From Myxococcota bacterium (GTDB lineage: Bacteria; Myxococcota_A; UBA9160; UBA4427): a DNA stretch of 39,669 nt. The notes below the pieces were generated by a model, which saw only the letters and a program-made list of their open reading frames with translations, had not been told where the DNA came from and did no database searches. Made by a program: the position numbers and the translations under genes. The stretch is taken from the NCBI GenBank assembly GCA_029268645.1, contig JAQWNI010000240.1, forward strand, positions 1 through 39,669, written 5' to 3'. Positions 1 to 8,391 of the stretch are shown piece after piece; within the stretch, counting starts at the first letter, position 1, and each line of letters opens with the position of its first letter.

Positions 1-2
1 TC

Positions 3-680
3 CAAGGACTCGACTTCAGCTTCGGAGAGGAGGAGGCCAAGAAGCAGGTGCTCTTTGATATCGATCTGGAAATAACTCGAGGCGAGTTTGCCATCATGAC
101 GGGCCCGTCCGGATCTGGAAAAACGACCCTACTTACCTTGGTCGGCGCCCTGCGTCGCCCACAGAACGGCCGACTGCTTTCAATCGGACATGACCTGCAT
201 GCCATCCGCGGATTGGGTCTGGAGGAGTACCGAAGCCACCTCGGTTTCATCTTCCAACTCCACAACTTATTCCCGGCTTTGACCGCCTTTGAAAGCGTTC
301 AAATGTCTGCGGACCTTCACCCCGACCCCGATCAGGACAAGGCCGATCGCATTGCAGCGCTACTGGGCGAACTGGGCTTAGGCGATCGACAGCACTACCG
401 CCCAGACCGTCTCTCGGGCGGGCAACGACAACGGGTGGCTATTGCCCGGGCTCTGATCCACCAGCCTGACCTCGTTCTCGCCGACGAACCAACGGCAGCG
501 TTGGATGCTGAAAACACGGAAATCGTACTCGAGCTATTTCGACGGCTGGCGACCGACCAAGGCACCACGGTCTTGATGATCACGCAGGATGCCCGGGTCT
601 TCGAATCCGCCGATCGTCTGATCCACCTCGTCGATGGTCGCATCCACTCAGATCAAAAAAGCCATCCGGCCAGAGCCTAG
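3..680 (+). CDS. ABC exporter ATP-binding subunit, DevA-like (5' end outside window)
   Basis: This is the ATPase of a MacB/DevBCA-type ABC exporter. The reading frame is open from base 3, so the true start lies upstream; the GTG at 48 is an internal codon. The N-terminal residues GLDFSFGEEEAKKQVL are typical of the DevA family, whose members power glycolipid export together with DevB, DevC and a TolC channel. Visible motifs are Walker A GPSGSGKTT, the Q-loop FIFQ, the signature LSGGQRQR and Walker B LVLADEPTAALD. The H-loop reads MITQDAR, so the usual His is Gln (codon 585-587). The permease and adaptor genes are presumably upstream of the window; a TolC gene lies at 8392-9957. ABC ATPase is certain, DevA subtype likely. 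Confidence 0.9.
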   Translation, partial: QGLDFSFGEEEAKKQVLFDIDLEITRGEFAIMTGPSGSGKTTLLTLVGALRRPQNGRLLSIGHDLHAIRGLGLEEYRSHLGFIFQLHNLFPALTAFESVQMSADLHPDPDQDKADRIAALLGELGLGDRQHYRPDRLSGGQRQRVAIARALIHQPDLVLADEPTAALDAENTEIVLELFRRLATDQGTTVLMITQDARVFESADRLIHLVDGRIHSDQKSHPARA

Positions 681-880
681 CCCCCCCCTCGGGGATTCGC
701 TTTAGCGTCGACTGACATCCCCCGGTATTTCGACCGCATCCGCCGTCGGCTACGGTCCCGCGAAAGGGATGGCGCCTAAGCGTCACAGGGGAATCACGTG
801 CCCCCGAATCGGCCTCCGACGCCCTGCGGAGTTCTCCCTCCCTCTCCTAGGCGGGCCAATATCAGAGGGATGATCTGACC

Positions 881-2437
881 ATGACCGAGCAGAACATCCT
901 AGCGGTCGATGTCGGAACTTCAGAAGTCAAAGCCGCTTTGATCTCTCACACCGGAGAAATCCGGGACTGCGCGCGCAGCCACCTAGAGGTCCTTTACCCG
1001 GAACCGACCTGGGCCGAGCAAGACCCCAATGGTTGGTGGCAGGCGATCACCTCCGCGGTCCGAATGCTTTGGGATCAGGTCCCGGAAAGGCGCGACACAG
1101 TCACGGGATTGGTTTTTTCGTGTCAAATGTTTGGGGTGCTTCCCGTCGATGCCGATGGCAAGCCTCTCATGAATGCCATGATTTGGCTGGATACGCGCTC
1201 CCGAGAACAAGCCCGCGCCATGACCCACGGCTTTCCAAAAATTTCCGGCTACGGGCTCGGCAAAGTCCTCAAGTGGCTGAGAGAAACAAATGGAGCCCCC
1301 AATCTCGCGGGGCGCGACACGATCTCCAAATTTATATGGCTGAGAGAAGAGAGGCCCGAGCTCTGGTCTCAAACCGCCAAACTTCTCGACGTCAAGGATT
1401 ACCTGCTGCTGCGAACGACCGGCCGTACAGTCACGACCTACGATCTCGCCAGCGGAGGCTGGCTCTTTAAGACAAAGAGGGGCGAACTCGGTTGGTCGCG
1501 CCCGATCTTGAAGATGCTCGATTTTGACGCCGAGCGTCTTCCCACTGTTCTGCGCTCGACGGAAGTGGCCGGATCACTTCAGAAAGATGCCGCAGCCGAC
1601 CTAGGGATCGCAGCCGGCACCCCAGTGATCGCCGGGGCCGGAGACGTTCCGTCCTGCGCGGTAGGTTCCGGTGCCGTACGAAATGAAGAAGTCCACATTT
1701 CTCTGGGTACAAGTTCATGGGTTGCCGCACACCGGGACAATCGATGTGTCGATCCTTTCTCCGCGACCGGCACGCTTTGCGCAGCCGAGTTCGATCAATA
1801 CATCCTGATCGCCACACAAGAAACCGCTGGAGCCTCAATGGAGTGGCTTCGGCAGAACATCATCGGTCCAGACCTCGACTACACAGAGATCAATGCCCTC
1901 ATCGAGAAGAGCCCTCCGGGTGCGAGTGGAATTCACTTCTTCCCTTGGATGATGGGAGAACGGGTTCCCGTGGACGACTCATCGATTCGAGGCGGATTTG
2001 TCAACCTCTCTCTTGATCACAGTCAGGCAGACGTGCTTCGATCGGTACTGGAGGGGGTCGCCTTCAACACGCGATGGGCGTTCGAGGTCGTTCAAAAATT
2101 TCTACGCTCTCGTGTGCCCAGTGTTCGAATCACTGGAGGCGGCGCACAAAGCGACCCGTGGTGCCAGATTATGGCGGACGTACTCGGCCGACCGGTCCAC
2201 CGTGTCGCGAATCCTCAATTCTGTGGTGTCCGGGGTGCCGCTTTGATCGCGCTTCGAGCCCTGGGAGAAATCTCGCACCTGGAAGAAACAGCTGAGCTTG
2301 TCGAAGTAGCAGACACCTTCGAGCCTAATCCTCAGAACGTACGCTTATACGATTCCCGTTTTGCGGCGTATCGGGATTTCTACAAAAGAAACCACACGTG
2401 GTTCAGGCGCCTCAATGAGGGCCGCTCGAGGAAGTAG
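881..2437 (+). CDS. FGGY-family carbohydrate kinase (xylulokinase-like)
   Basis: This is an ATP-dependent sugar or polyol kinase of 518 aa, close to the usual FGGY length. The N-terminal ATPase-fold motif is ILAVDVGTSEVKAAL. The catalytic Asp is expected in AGAGDVPSCAVGSGAV near residue 254. The C-terminal domain carries RITGGGAQSDPWCQIMADV, the FGGY-C phosphate region. Xylulose is a plausible substrate, but the sequence does not decide it; glycerol or another polyol would fit a neighbourhood devoted to lipid headgroups. A purine-rich GAGGG lies about 11 nt upstream of the ATG. The 3' end overlaps the convergent CDP-alcohol phosphatidyltransferase by 26 nt. Confidence 0.9.
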   Translation: MTEQNILAVDVGTSEVKAALISHTGEIRDCARSHLEVLYPEPTWAEQDPNGWWQAITSAVRMLWDQVPERRDTVTGLVFSCQMFGVLPVDADGKPLMNAMIWLDTRSREQARAMTHGFPKISGYGLGKVLKWLRETNGAPNLAGRDTISKFIWLREERPELWSQTAKLLDVKDYLLLRTTGRTVTTYDLASGGWLFKTKRGELGWSRPILKMLDFDAERLPTVLRSTEVAGSLQKDAAADLGIAAGTPVIAGAGDVPSCAVGSGAVRNEEVHISLGTSSWVAAHRDNRCVDPFSATGTLCAAEFDQYILIATQETAGASMEWLRQNIIGPDLDYTEINALIEKSPPGASGIHFFPWMMGERVPVDDSSIRGGFVNLSLDHSQADVLRSVLEGVAFNTRWAFEVVQKFLRSRVPSVRITGGGAQSDPWCQIMADVLGRPVHRVANPQFCGVRGAALIALRALGEISHLEETAELVEVADTFEPNPQNVRLYDSRFAAYRDFYKRNHTWFRRLNEGRSRK

Positions 2438-3305
2438 TCGAGTCCAGCTCCGCGGCCTTCGAAAAAGTCATCCATAAGGCGCCCACACAAATCGCTGCGA
2501 CGTAGATACCTATTCCAACCAGAGCCCAATCCAATACGCCGAGCGCACCCGCAACGGCAATCACAAAAACGTAAACGAACTCGAGGCCCGTCAGAATCAT
2601 CATCAACCAATCTGTAACCGGAATCGACTCCGGCCTTTCGGCCTTGAAATACGTCTGCATTGCGTTTTGGACCGCAAAATTGTCCCGCGTCTGCCGGTTC
2701 AAAAGCAGAAGCACACAAAGACCCAAAGAAACGGAAACCCCATGTGGGCCAAAAATGGCACTGCCCGAATGATTCACGAGTAAACCAAGGGAAAGAAGAA
2801 GCAGGCACCAAAAAATCATATCAACGGTCCCGTCGAGGATTGCCCCCAAACGGCTGCTCTGATCGAGCGTTCGAGCCATATTCCCGTCCACACAATCCAG
2901 TACGTGATAGACGAAACCCAATATTGCAACGCCGGCCCACGCCAAGCCGCCGCCCAAAGCTGCAATCGTCACCATCGCGACTGCGACGCAGAAGGCTCCC
3001 AGAGTCACCCCCATAACAGGCACTCGGAGATTCAAGAGCCAGGGCGTGACCCAAAAAGAGATCGGGCGATAGAGCAGATAGCAGAAGAGATCTCCCTGCA
3101 TCTCGCCCCAGGCCTTTTCCGGCGGAAAAGAAGCACGTACCGCTTCGACATCATACTTTTTCGATTGTTTGCTTGAAATGGCGATCTCCCGGTGATTCGA
3201 ATCGATGTTCTGCCCGACCGAGACTTTCCATTCGGGTACTACCAAAACCAACTTCCGGCCAATCGGCTGGGAAAGATTCAGCCCCCTGCCCCAGACCCTG
3301 TCCAT
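2412..3305 (-). CDS. CDP-alcohol phosphatidyltransferase (candidate phosphonolipid headgroup transferase)
   Basis: This membrane enzyme joins a CMP-activated group and an alcohol in phospholipid synthesis. The family motif DX2DGX2ARX8GX3DX3D is complete at residues 137-162 (D137, D140, G141, A144, R145, G154, D158, D162), followed by several hydrophobic segments to about residue 280. It is the last gene of a minus-strand run with CdsA, AEP transaminase and a nucleotidyltransferase, and the annotated ATG lies 28 nt inside the upstream cdsA-like gene. The context suggests transfer of CMP-AEP to diacylglycerol, but a CDP-diacylglycerol-dependent reaction is also possible. Family similarity appears to begin near residue 50, so the real start may be a downstream non-ATG codon. 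Confidence 0.88.
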   Translation of the reverse strand: MDRVWGRGLNLSQPIGRKLVLVVPEWKVSVGQNIDSNHREIAISSKQSKKYDVEAVRASFPPEKAWGEMQGDLFCYLLYRPISFWVTPWLLNLRVPVMGVTLGAFCVAVAMVTIAALGGGLAWAGVAILGFVYHVLDCVDGNMARTLDQSSRLGAILDGTVDMIFWCLLLLSLGLLVNHSGSAIFGPHGVSVSLGLCVLLLLNRQTRDNFAVQNAMQTYFKAERPESIPVTDWLMMILTGLEFVYVFVIAVAGALGVLDWALVGIGIYVAAICVGALWMTFSKAAELDSTTSSSGPH

Positions 3306-4195
3306 CGCAAAAAGTAGTAGAAAATGGGGGCGACGAAGATGAACGCGTCGTAGACGTCGAGCACTCCACCCTGTGTCGGAACAGCCTCCCCATAGTCCTT
3401 CACGCCGACTCTGCGTTTCAATCTGGAAGCAAAGAGGTCACCGGCGAGACCACCCGCAGCGATCATGATCGCTGCGGCTCCCAGCTCCACGGCACTAAAG
3501 TTAGGCACCGCGAACCAGAGGGCGAAAGACAGCCCGAGGGTGAAAAGCACTCCCCCCAAAACGCCTTCGACGGTTTTCTTCGGACTCAGCTTCGGAAATA
3601 TCTTATGCCGCCCTAAAGTGGAGCCCACCAGATAAGCAGCCGAGTCATTCACCTCGGCCAAGCCGTAGTAGAGCACCACATAGCCAAAACCCTGTTCTCG
3701 CAAGCCCAAGTCCACGAAAAACGCGAGGCAGACGAACGGGTAAAGAACCCCGAACAGCGTCCGCTTGATCCGAGCGAGGCCTCCCGAAGGATCTGGCCCG
3801 GAAATCCAGCGTAGAATCCAGTACAACAGCAACAGTCCCGGGAAAACCCATCCCACCGCACCGGGGATCCGGTAGGCCAAAAGGATGCAGCCCATTCCAA
3901 TGAGAATTCCCCATAGTTTCCAGGGCCTTTCCCCACCCTCTTCAAATGTTCCATACAGTTCACCCGCGCAGAGCCCACCCAGCACCAAGGCGGCCCCCAG
4001 CAGCCAAGGCCCCCCCAAATAAGTCGGGACAAAGACACCGGCCAGGAAGAGAGCCTCTAAGCCAAAACGTGTTCCCATCCTTGCCTGAGAGGCCGTTCGA
4101 CCTTTCACCGCGAAGCTCACAAGAAGCCCGGCCGCAGCCACAGCGAAGATTGCGCTCAGGGTATAGAGAAGTCGAACGGCAATCTCTTCTTTCAT
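3278..4195 (-). CDS. Phosphatidate cytidylyltransferase, divergent CdsA family
   Basis: This polytopic membrane protein of 305 aa should make CDP-diacylglycerol from phosphatidate and CTP. About eight hydrophobic segments are visible. The C-terminal signature is recognisable as SRLKRRVGVKDYGEAVP followed by TQGGVLDVYD. In standard CdsA the last part reads close to PGHGGILDRFD, so His is Gln and the Arg of DR is Val. The start at 4195 (MKEEIAVRLL) forms an ATGA overlap with the transaminase stop, implying translational coupling; an in-frame ATG 33 nt upstream is less likely. The gene overlaps the downstream phosphatidyltransferase by 28 nt. A housekeeping CdsA is probably encoded elsewhere, making this a pathway-specific copy. 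Confidence 0.85.
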   Translation of the reverse strand: MKEEIAVRLLYTLSAIFAVAAAGLLVSFAVKGRTASQARMGTRFGLEALFLAGVFVPTYLGGPWLLGAALVLGGLCAGELYGTFEEGGERPWKLWGILIGMGCILLAYRIPGAVGWVFPGLLLLYWILRWISGPDPSGGLARIKRTLFGVLYPFVCLAFFVDLGLREQGFGYVVLYYGLAEVNDSAAYLVGSTLGRHKIFPKLSPKKTVEGVLGGVLFTLGLSFALWFAVPNFSAVELGAAAIMIAAGGLAGDLFASRLKRRVGVKDYGEAVPTQGGVLDVYDAFIFVAPIFYYFLRWTGSGAGG

Positions 4196-5313
4196 GGAGA
4201 GCTCAATCCCGATCGGGCACTGAGACACACCTGTTCAAGGGCTCGCAAAAAGGCTTTGACGTCTCGCTGGTCGATCGCTCCCAGTACGGAGAGTCTAAAA
4301 TTAGGTGCTGCACCCGGCTTTCCTGGGTAGATGGTGAAGCCCTGTTCGAACAGCTCATCGTGGATGCGATCGAAGTCGAACCACCCTTCTCCCGGCGCCT
4401 CGATGGCCACGAGGATTCGGCTGGGGGGGCCGCCGGTCTCAAGAAGCCGAAATCCAAGCCTCTTTAGACCACTGAGCAAAACATCCATGCTTTGTTCGTA
4501 ACGTGCCTGACGCCCTGCCCGCCCCTCGACCTCAAGCTCCTGAAGCGCTTGATGCAGAGCCGAGACGATCTGGGGAGGAACGGTGAAACGACTCTGACCT
4601 GTTGCACTCAGGTGGTCGTACTCACTGACGAGATCCAGGGCAAAACACCGCTGACGACTCAGCCGCGCTGCATCGATCATCTGCCGTGTTGTGATGACGA
4701 TTCCCAGACCCGCCATTCCCTGGACACACTTGTTAGAGCTTGAGACCAAAACATCAACGCCATCTGAACCAACTGGGGTAGGAAGGCACGCAAAACTCGA
4801 CATCGCATCGAGAAGCGTCCGGACCCCATGGCGGCGAAACACCTCGCTCAACTCTTCGAGTGGATTTAGAATTCCACAGCTGGTCTCATGGTGGACGAAG
4901 TACGCATGCGTGAAGGGGCGATCCGACTCGCGAAGCACACCCTCTATACGGGAAATTTCGATTGCTTCCCCCCAACCCGATGCCAGCACTGCATGATCCA
5001 CATTGAGAGCCCGCGCCATCGAGGCAAGACGCGTTCCATAATCTCCGTTATCGAGAACGAGAAGACGCCCATCGGCGGGCACAAAGGAAGTCATCGCCGC
5101 CTCTAAAGCGGTGGTTCCATTGCCCACCACCGGGATCGCCACGGCCTCCAGGGGATCCCCCACCAGACGAGCGAGACGGATCCGTGTATCGGCATACAAC
5201 TCACAGAACGACGCCTCTCGCGGGCAAATGTCGGGGATCACCAGAGCTTCTTTCACGGACTCTGTCGTCGTCGCGGGGCCCGGATTGAGCAGAACACGAC
5301 GCTCAACCGTCAC
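4192..5313 (-). CDS. 2-aminoethylphosphonate--pyruvate transaminase family (PhnW-like)
   Basis: This is a PLP-dependent class V aminotransferase of 373 aa, matching the AEP transaminase family that interconverts 2-aminoethylphosphonate and phosphonoacetaldehyde. Diagnostic segments are LLNPGPATTTESVKEAL at the N-terminus, VGNGTTALEAAM, HHETSCGILNPLEEL, LLDAMSSF with D169 for the PLP ring nitrogen, and SSSNKCVQGMAGLG with the Schiff-base K195. The start is GTG at 5313, four bases overlapping (GTGA) the nucleotidyltransferase stop, with a GAGGTG ribosome site 7 nt upstream. No phosphonatase or PEP mutase gene is adjacent. Coupling to a nucleotidyltransferase argues for the biosynthetic direction, making AEP for activation rather than degrading it. 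Confidence 0.88.
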   Translation of the reverse strand: MTVERRVLLNPGPATTTESVKEALVIPDICPREASFCELYADTRIRLARLVGDPLEAVAIPVVGNGTTALEAAMTSFVPADGRLLVLDNGDYGTRLASMARALNVDHAVLASGWGEAIEISRIEGVLRESDRPFTHAYFVHHETSCGILNPLEELSEVFRRHGVRTLLDAMSSFACLPTPVGSDGVDVLVSSSNKCVQGMAGLGIVITTRQMIDAARLSRQRCFALDLVSEYDHLSATGQSRFTVPPQIVSALHQALQELEVEGRAGRQARYEQSMDVLLSGLKRLGFRLLETGGPPSRILVAIEAPGEGWFDFDRIHDELFEQGFTIYPGKPGAAPNFRLSVLGAIDQRDVKAFLRALEQVCLSARSGLSSP

Positions 5314-6077
5314 TGTTTTTCACCTCGATCGCCCTTTGCTCTCACCCAGGCTGGAAAGACTTCGTCTCGAACTCTCAGATAGTGCTGTTCGTAGTCGACC
5401 TCACCCCAGATCAAACCGTTTACTCTTTCGACATGAATCGGAATGTCTTGAGCAACCGCTACCAGAGCTTCGGTCTCGTATCCCATCTGACCATGGCCGT
5501 GGACTGAAACGAAGCGGTGATAGGCCTCCAGCATCGCGCGTCCAGTCGCCGCTGAGATTTTGACGATGCCCACCAACTCACCGGAAACATGATCGAGATC
5601 TTCTGATTGCTTGGACATATTGACTAATGAATTTCCTACGTCCGCCTGAATCCAGACTTCGTCTGTGGCCCCCGTTTCATCGGATGCGAGCAAGACATCA
5701 GGTTCCGGTCGCTCGCAGACCGCATGAACGGCTCTCTCCTCATAGAAGAGGTCGCTCTCGAACAGAAGAAAGTCCTCTTCGACGACTTGTAACGCACAAG
5801 CGAGAGAAGCCATGCTGCCCGTCGTTTCGAAATCTGGGTTCTCAATCACTTCGACACCGGGAGAACTTCGAGAGAGCTCTACATACGCATCGCTGCGATA
5901 TCCCGCAACGATGACGACACGGTCCACCCCTACTCCAGCCACCAGGCGCAAGCATCGTGCGATGAGCGTCTCGCTGCCAATTTCAATAAACCCTTTGGGC
6001 TGATCAGACATCACTGATCGAAGTCGCGTACCCATTCCAGCCGCCAGAACGATGGCCGTGCGCGGCACGGCGCTCAT
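5310..6077 (-). CDS. Sugar/headgroup nucleotidyltransferase (PntC- or LicC-like)
   Basis: This NTP transferase of 255 aa has the nucleotide-binding motif LAAGMGTRLR at residues 11-20, a following Lys28 (QPKGFIEIG), and the metal-binding Asp109 in LLFESDLFYEE. The segment NPDFETTGSMASL matches the pattern seen in phosphocholine and 2-aminoethylphosphonate cytidylyltransferases (LicC and PntC). The four-base overlap with the AEP transaminase strongly suggests that it makes CMP-AEP from CTP and AEP; PntC is known to occur beside, or fused to, such transaminases. The ATG at 6077 is preceded by a GGCGGAGAGGGCGGG purine stretch. Substrate assignment is inference from context; a sugar-1-phosphate nucleotidyltransferase is the alternative. 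Confidence 0.85.
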   Translation of the reverse strand: MSAVPRTAIVLAAGMGTRLRSVMSDQPKGFIEIGSETLIARCLRLVAGVGVDRVVIVAGYRSDAYVELSRSSPGVEVIENPDFETTGSMASLACALQVVEEDFLLFESDLFYEERAVHAVCERPEPDVLLASDETGATDEVWIQADVGNSLVNMSKQSEDLDHVSGELVGIVKISAATGRAMLEAYHRFVSVHGHGQMGYETEALVAVAQDIPIHVERVNGLIWGEVDYEQHYLRVRDEVFPAWVRAKGDRGEKQ

Positions 6078-6216
6078 AGTGCACCCGCCCTCTCCGCCGA
6101 TTGTTCTCGCCGGTTATGCCTCGCTTCGATGGATCGCCTCATCTGCAAACCAAAAAAACGGGGGTTTTTGTCCACCAATTTGTAGGCTTCCCATCCAAAA
6201 CCCAGGGCTGAACCGA

Positions 6217-7350
6217 TCATGCGGAACTCCGACCACAGACTTCTTTGTAGATCGCCTCAACTTGCTGGACGACACGGGGCCACGAGTACTGAAGGGCTGT
6301 TTTCCTTCCTTCTGTCCCCATGGCCGAAATTTGAGCCGGGTGGTCGAGCAATCGGGAGAGACGCTCGGCCAGAGCCTCCGCCGTCGGTTTCTCAATCAAA
6401 CAACCGTCCACTCCATCCGAAACAACGTCGCGGTAGCCCGGAATCGCAAACGCGACGGGCGGGCGGCCAGCGGCCATGGCTTCGAGGAGAACGATTCCTT
6501 GGCTCTCCTGACCCGTGGCGGGAGAGCAGAAAACGTCGCAGCTTGCATAGTAACGGGCCATGTCCTCGGGGGCGGCATACCCTTCAAAGCGAATAGACTT
6601 TCGAACCTCAGAATCAAGTCCGCTCAAGTCGGCCGCAACCTCGTCCTCGCCGACGCCCACAACGACGAGTTCGGCACCCGCAACACGGCGACGAATTTCA
6701 GGAAAAGCTCGGAGCAAGATCGGCAGCCCTTTACGCGGATCGGCTCGGCCGACAAAGAGCACCCGTCGCGCCGGACTCGCCAACTGAGGCAGCTTTTCGA
6801 CATCCGGCCGGAACCGTTCCGTATCAACACCATTGGGAACAATCTGAACTTCTCCATCGAAGTAGTGACCAATACTCTCTCGCGCGGCTGGGGCCACCGC
6901 AATGCGGGCCGCTAAACGATGCCAGGCCGGAGATGTCAGGGGCCTCGCCCAGCGATACAGACCGTCCCACAGAGCGCCAGGGTCGAAATTCGCGTGAAAT
7001 GTTCCGACCACCGGACACTCCGCTGCGTACACCGCACCGATGGGCAAGAAGGGGTCCATCGGCGCATGGACGTGAAGGACGTCGAAGTGATGAACGCGGA
7101 GAGTCCTGCGAAAATGAAGGAGATAGTTCCCCAGGACCAGTCGCGAAAGCGCCCCGTTGCTGGTGAATTCATAGGCAAAGCCGAGACGTTGAACCGACCG
7201 GCCTTCGTCCACCCACCCTTCAGGCGCCGGCCCCGTCACGATGGTCACTTCGTGACCTCGCCGTTCGAGTTCCTCGGCCTGATGATGAACGTGCTCGGAA
7301 ATGCCGCCCGGCCAAGGTCGATAGTACTCAGCCACGATCCCGACGCGCAT
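6217..7350 (-). CDS. GT4-family glycosyltransferase, PimA-like
   Basis: This GT-B fold retaining glycosyltransferase of 377 aa begins MRVGIVAEYYRPWPGGISEH, the glycine-rich acceptor loop typical of PimA and related lipid mannosyltransferases. HVHAPMDPFLP and VVGTFHANF continue that resemblance. The donor domain has VPNGVD at 171-176, VLFVGRADPRKGL near 198, and the E-x7-E catalytic pair E282/E290 in QESQGIVLLEAMAAG. It should transfer a sugar from a nucleotide-sugar donor to a lipid at the inner leaflet. It is the first gene of the minus-strand lipid run, 139 bp ahead of the nucleotidyltransferase, and divergent from a phosphatidylinositol-synthase-like gene. The specific sugar and acceptor cannot be read from the sequence. 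Confidence 0.88.
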   Translation of the reverse strand: MRVGIVAEYYRPWPGGISEHVHHQAEELERRGHEVTIVTGPAPEGWVDEGRSVQRLGFAYEFTSNGALSRLVLGNYLLHFRRTLRVHHFDVLHVHAPMDPFLPIGAVYAAECPVVGTFHANFDPGALWDGLYRWARPLTSPAWHRLAARIAVAPAARESIGHYFDGEVQIVPNGVDTERFRPDVEKLPQLASPARRVLFVGRADPRKGLPILLRAFPEIRRRVAGAELVVVGVGEDEVAADLSGLDSEVRKSIRFEGYAAPEDMARYYASCDVFCSPATGQESQGIVLLEAMAAGRPPVAFAIPGYRDVVSDGVDGCLIEKPTAEALAERLSRLLDHPAQISAMGTEGRKTALQYSWPRVVQQVEAIYKEVCGRSSA

Positions 7351-7745
7351 GGCTCTCCTCGCTTAAATCGCCCGTCTCCGGGCCGGGTCACCCCCCAGGT
7401 TCAGCCACGAAACCGCAGACTTCGATCACCCAATTGGAAGCGCCGCACCCAACGGCTCCCCCGAATGAAAGCTCCCGTCCCGTTCCCGATCGGATTCCCT
7501 CAACGCGGCGCCGACCCTAGCATGACGGTCCCGGCCATTGCCAAACTGCCCGGGGGGAAAGGAGCCGGCCGAACGGGGCCGCAAACAACGGCCAGATCGT
7601 TACTCTCTGGGCGCTCGAACGGGGTGAGCATTCGCGGACCGAGCCCACCTCGCCCAGGATCTGCCCACGCCCGGCAAACAATGACGCGCTCGGCGAGGGC
7701 TTCGATCGAATCTCAGCCGGCAAACCCGGCCCCCGGAGCCCGCGC
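7351..7745. other. Intergenic divergent region, 395 bp
   Basis: This stretch separates the GT4 gene from the second phosphatidyltransferase, which are transcribed away from each other, so promoters for both are expected here. I see no convincing -35/-10 pair, no inverted repeat longer than about 6 bp and no ORF with recognisable protein content. Composition is GC-rich and proline/arginine-coding in every frame, as is usual for non-coding DNA in this genome. Confidence 0.5.
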
Positions 7746-8378
7746 ATGATCGATGAACTCTACAAAGACCAAATGGATCGCGGCTGGGATGCCGTCGGAC
7801 GGGTCGTTGCCCGAACCGGCCTCACCCCCAACGCCGTCACTTGGATCGGGCTGGCGCTGGCCGCAGCCAACGCCCTTTTCTTCATATGGCACCAAAGCCT
7901 CCTCGCATACGGCCTGCTGGTCGCCCTCGTCGAGCTTCTCGACAATGTCGACGGGGCCGTGGCTCGAGTCACAGGGGCCAGCAGCAAGCGCGGCGCCTAC
8001 CTCGACGCGACGACCGATCGCTACAAGGATGGTTTCATCCTACTCGCCTTGGGCGTCGTGACCCAGTACTGGCTGCCCGTTGCCCTCGCCTTATCTGGAT
8101 CCCTGATTACCAGCTATGCCGCAGCTCGAGCGGCCATGCTGGGCGCCGGAGATCAGGACAAGAAAGGACTGCCCGATCTATTCGAAAGACTCGAAAGGAT
8201 TGGCGTGCTCTGCCTTGGCATGGTCGCGACGCCCTTCTGCCCGCTCATTTTGGGAAACACCGTGATCTTCTGGGTTTTATGGTTTGTCGCGATCATGACC
8301 CAGATCACTGCAGTTCAACGCTTCTCTCGCAAACTCAGCCAGCTCCGCGAATTGGATACCCAAGAAGAAGATTCCTAG
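7746..8378 (+). CDS. CDP-alcohol phosphatidyltransferase, PgsA/phosphatidylinositol-phosphate-synthase-like
   Basis: This small membrane enzyme of 210 aa is the normal length for bacterial PgsA or phosphatidylinositol phosphate synthase. The complete motif lies at residues 66-91: D66, D69, G70, A73, R74, G83, D87 and D91. DRYKDGFILL after the motif and multiple hydrophobic helices resemble inositol-phosphate lipid synthases of actinobacteria and archaea more than phosphatidylglycerophosphate synthase. The ATG has no strong ribosome site. It is divergent from the PimA-like glycosyltransferase, which in actinobacteria works on phosphatidylinositol, so an inositol-type lipid acceptor is a reasonable guess. 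The gene converges on the TolC gene with only 13 bp between stops. Confidence 0.87.
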   Translation: MIDELYKDQMDRGWDAVGRVVARTGLTPNAVTWIGLALAAANALFFIWHQSLLAYGLLVALVELLDNVDGAVARVTGASSKRGAYLDATTDRYKDGFILLALGVVTQYWLPVALALSGSLITSYAAARAAMLGAGDQDKKGLPDLFERLERIGVLCLGMVATPFCPLILGNTVIFWVLWFVAIMTQITAVQRFSRKLSQLRELDTQEEDS

Positions 8379-8391
8379 ACCGGGAGGCCCC

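Noticed and set aside
6052-6915. 287-codon plus-strand open frame
   Set aside because: It is antisense to the GT4 gene, is Arg/Asn-rich without any family motif, and the minus-strand protein has clear catalytic residues.
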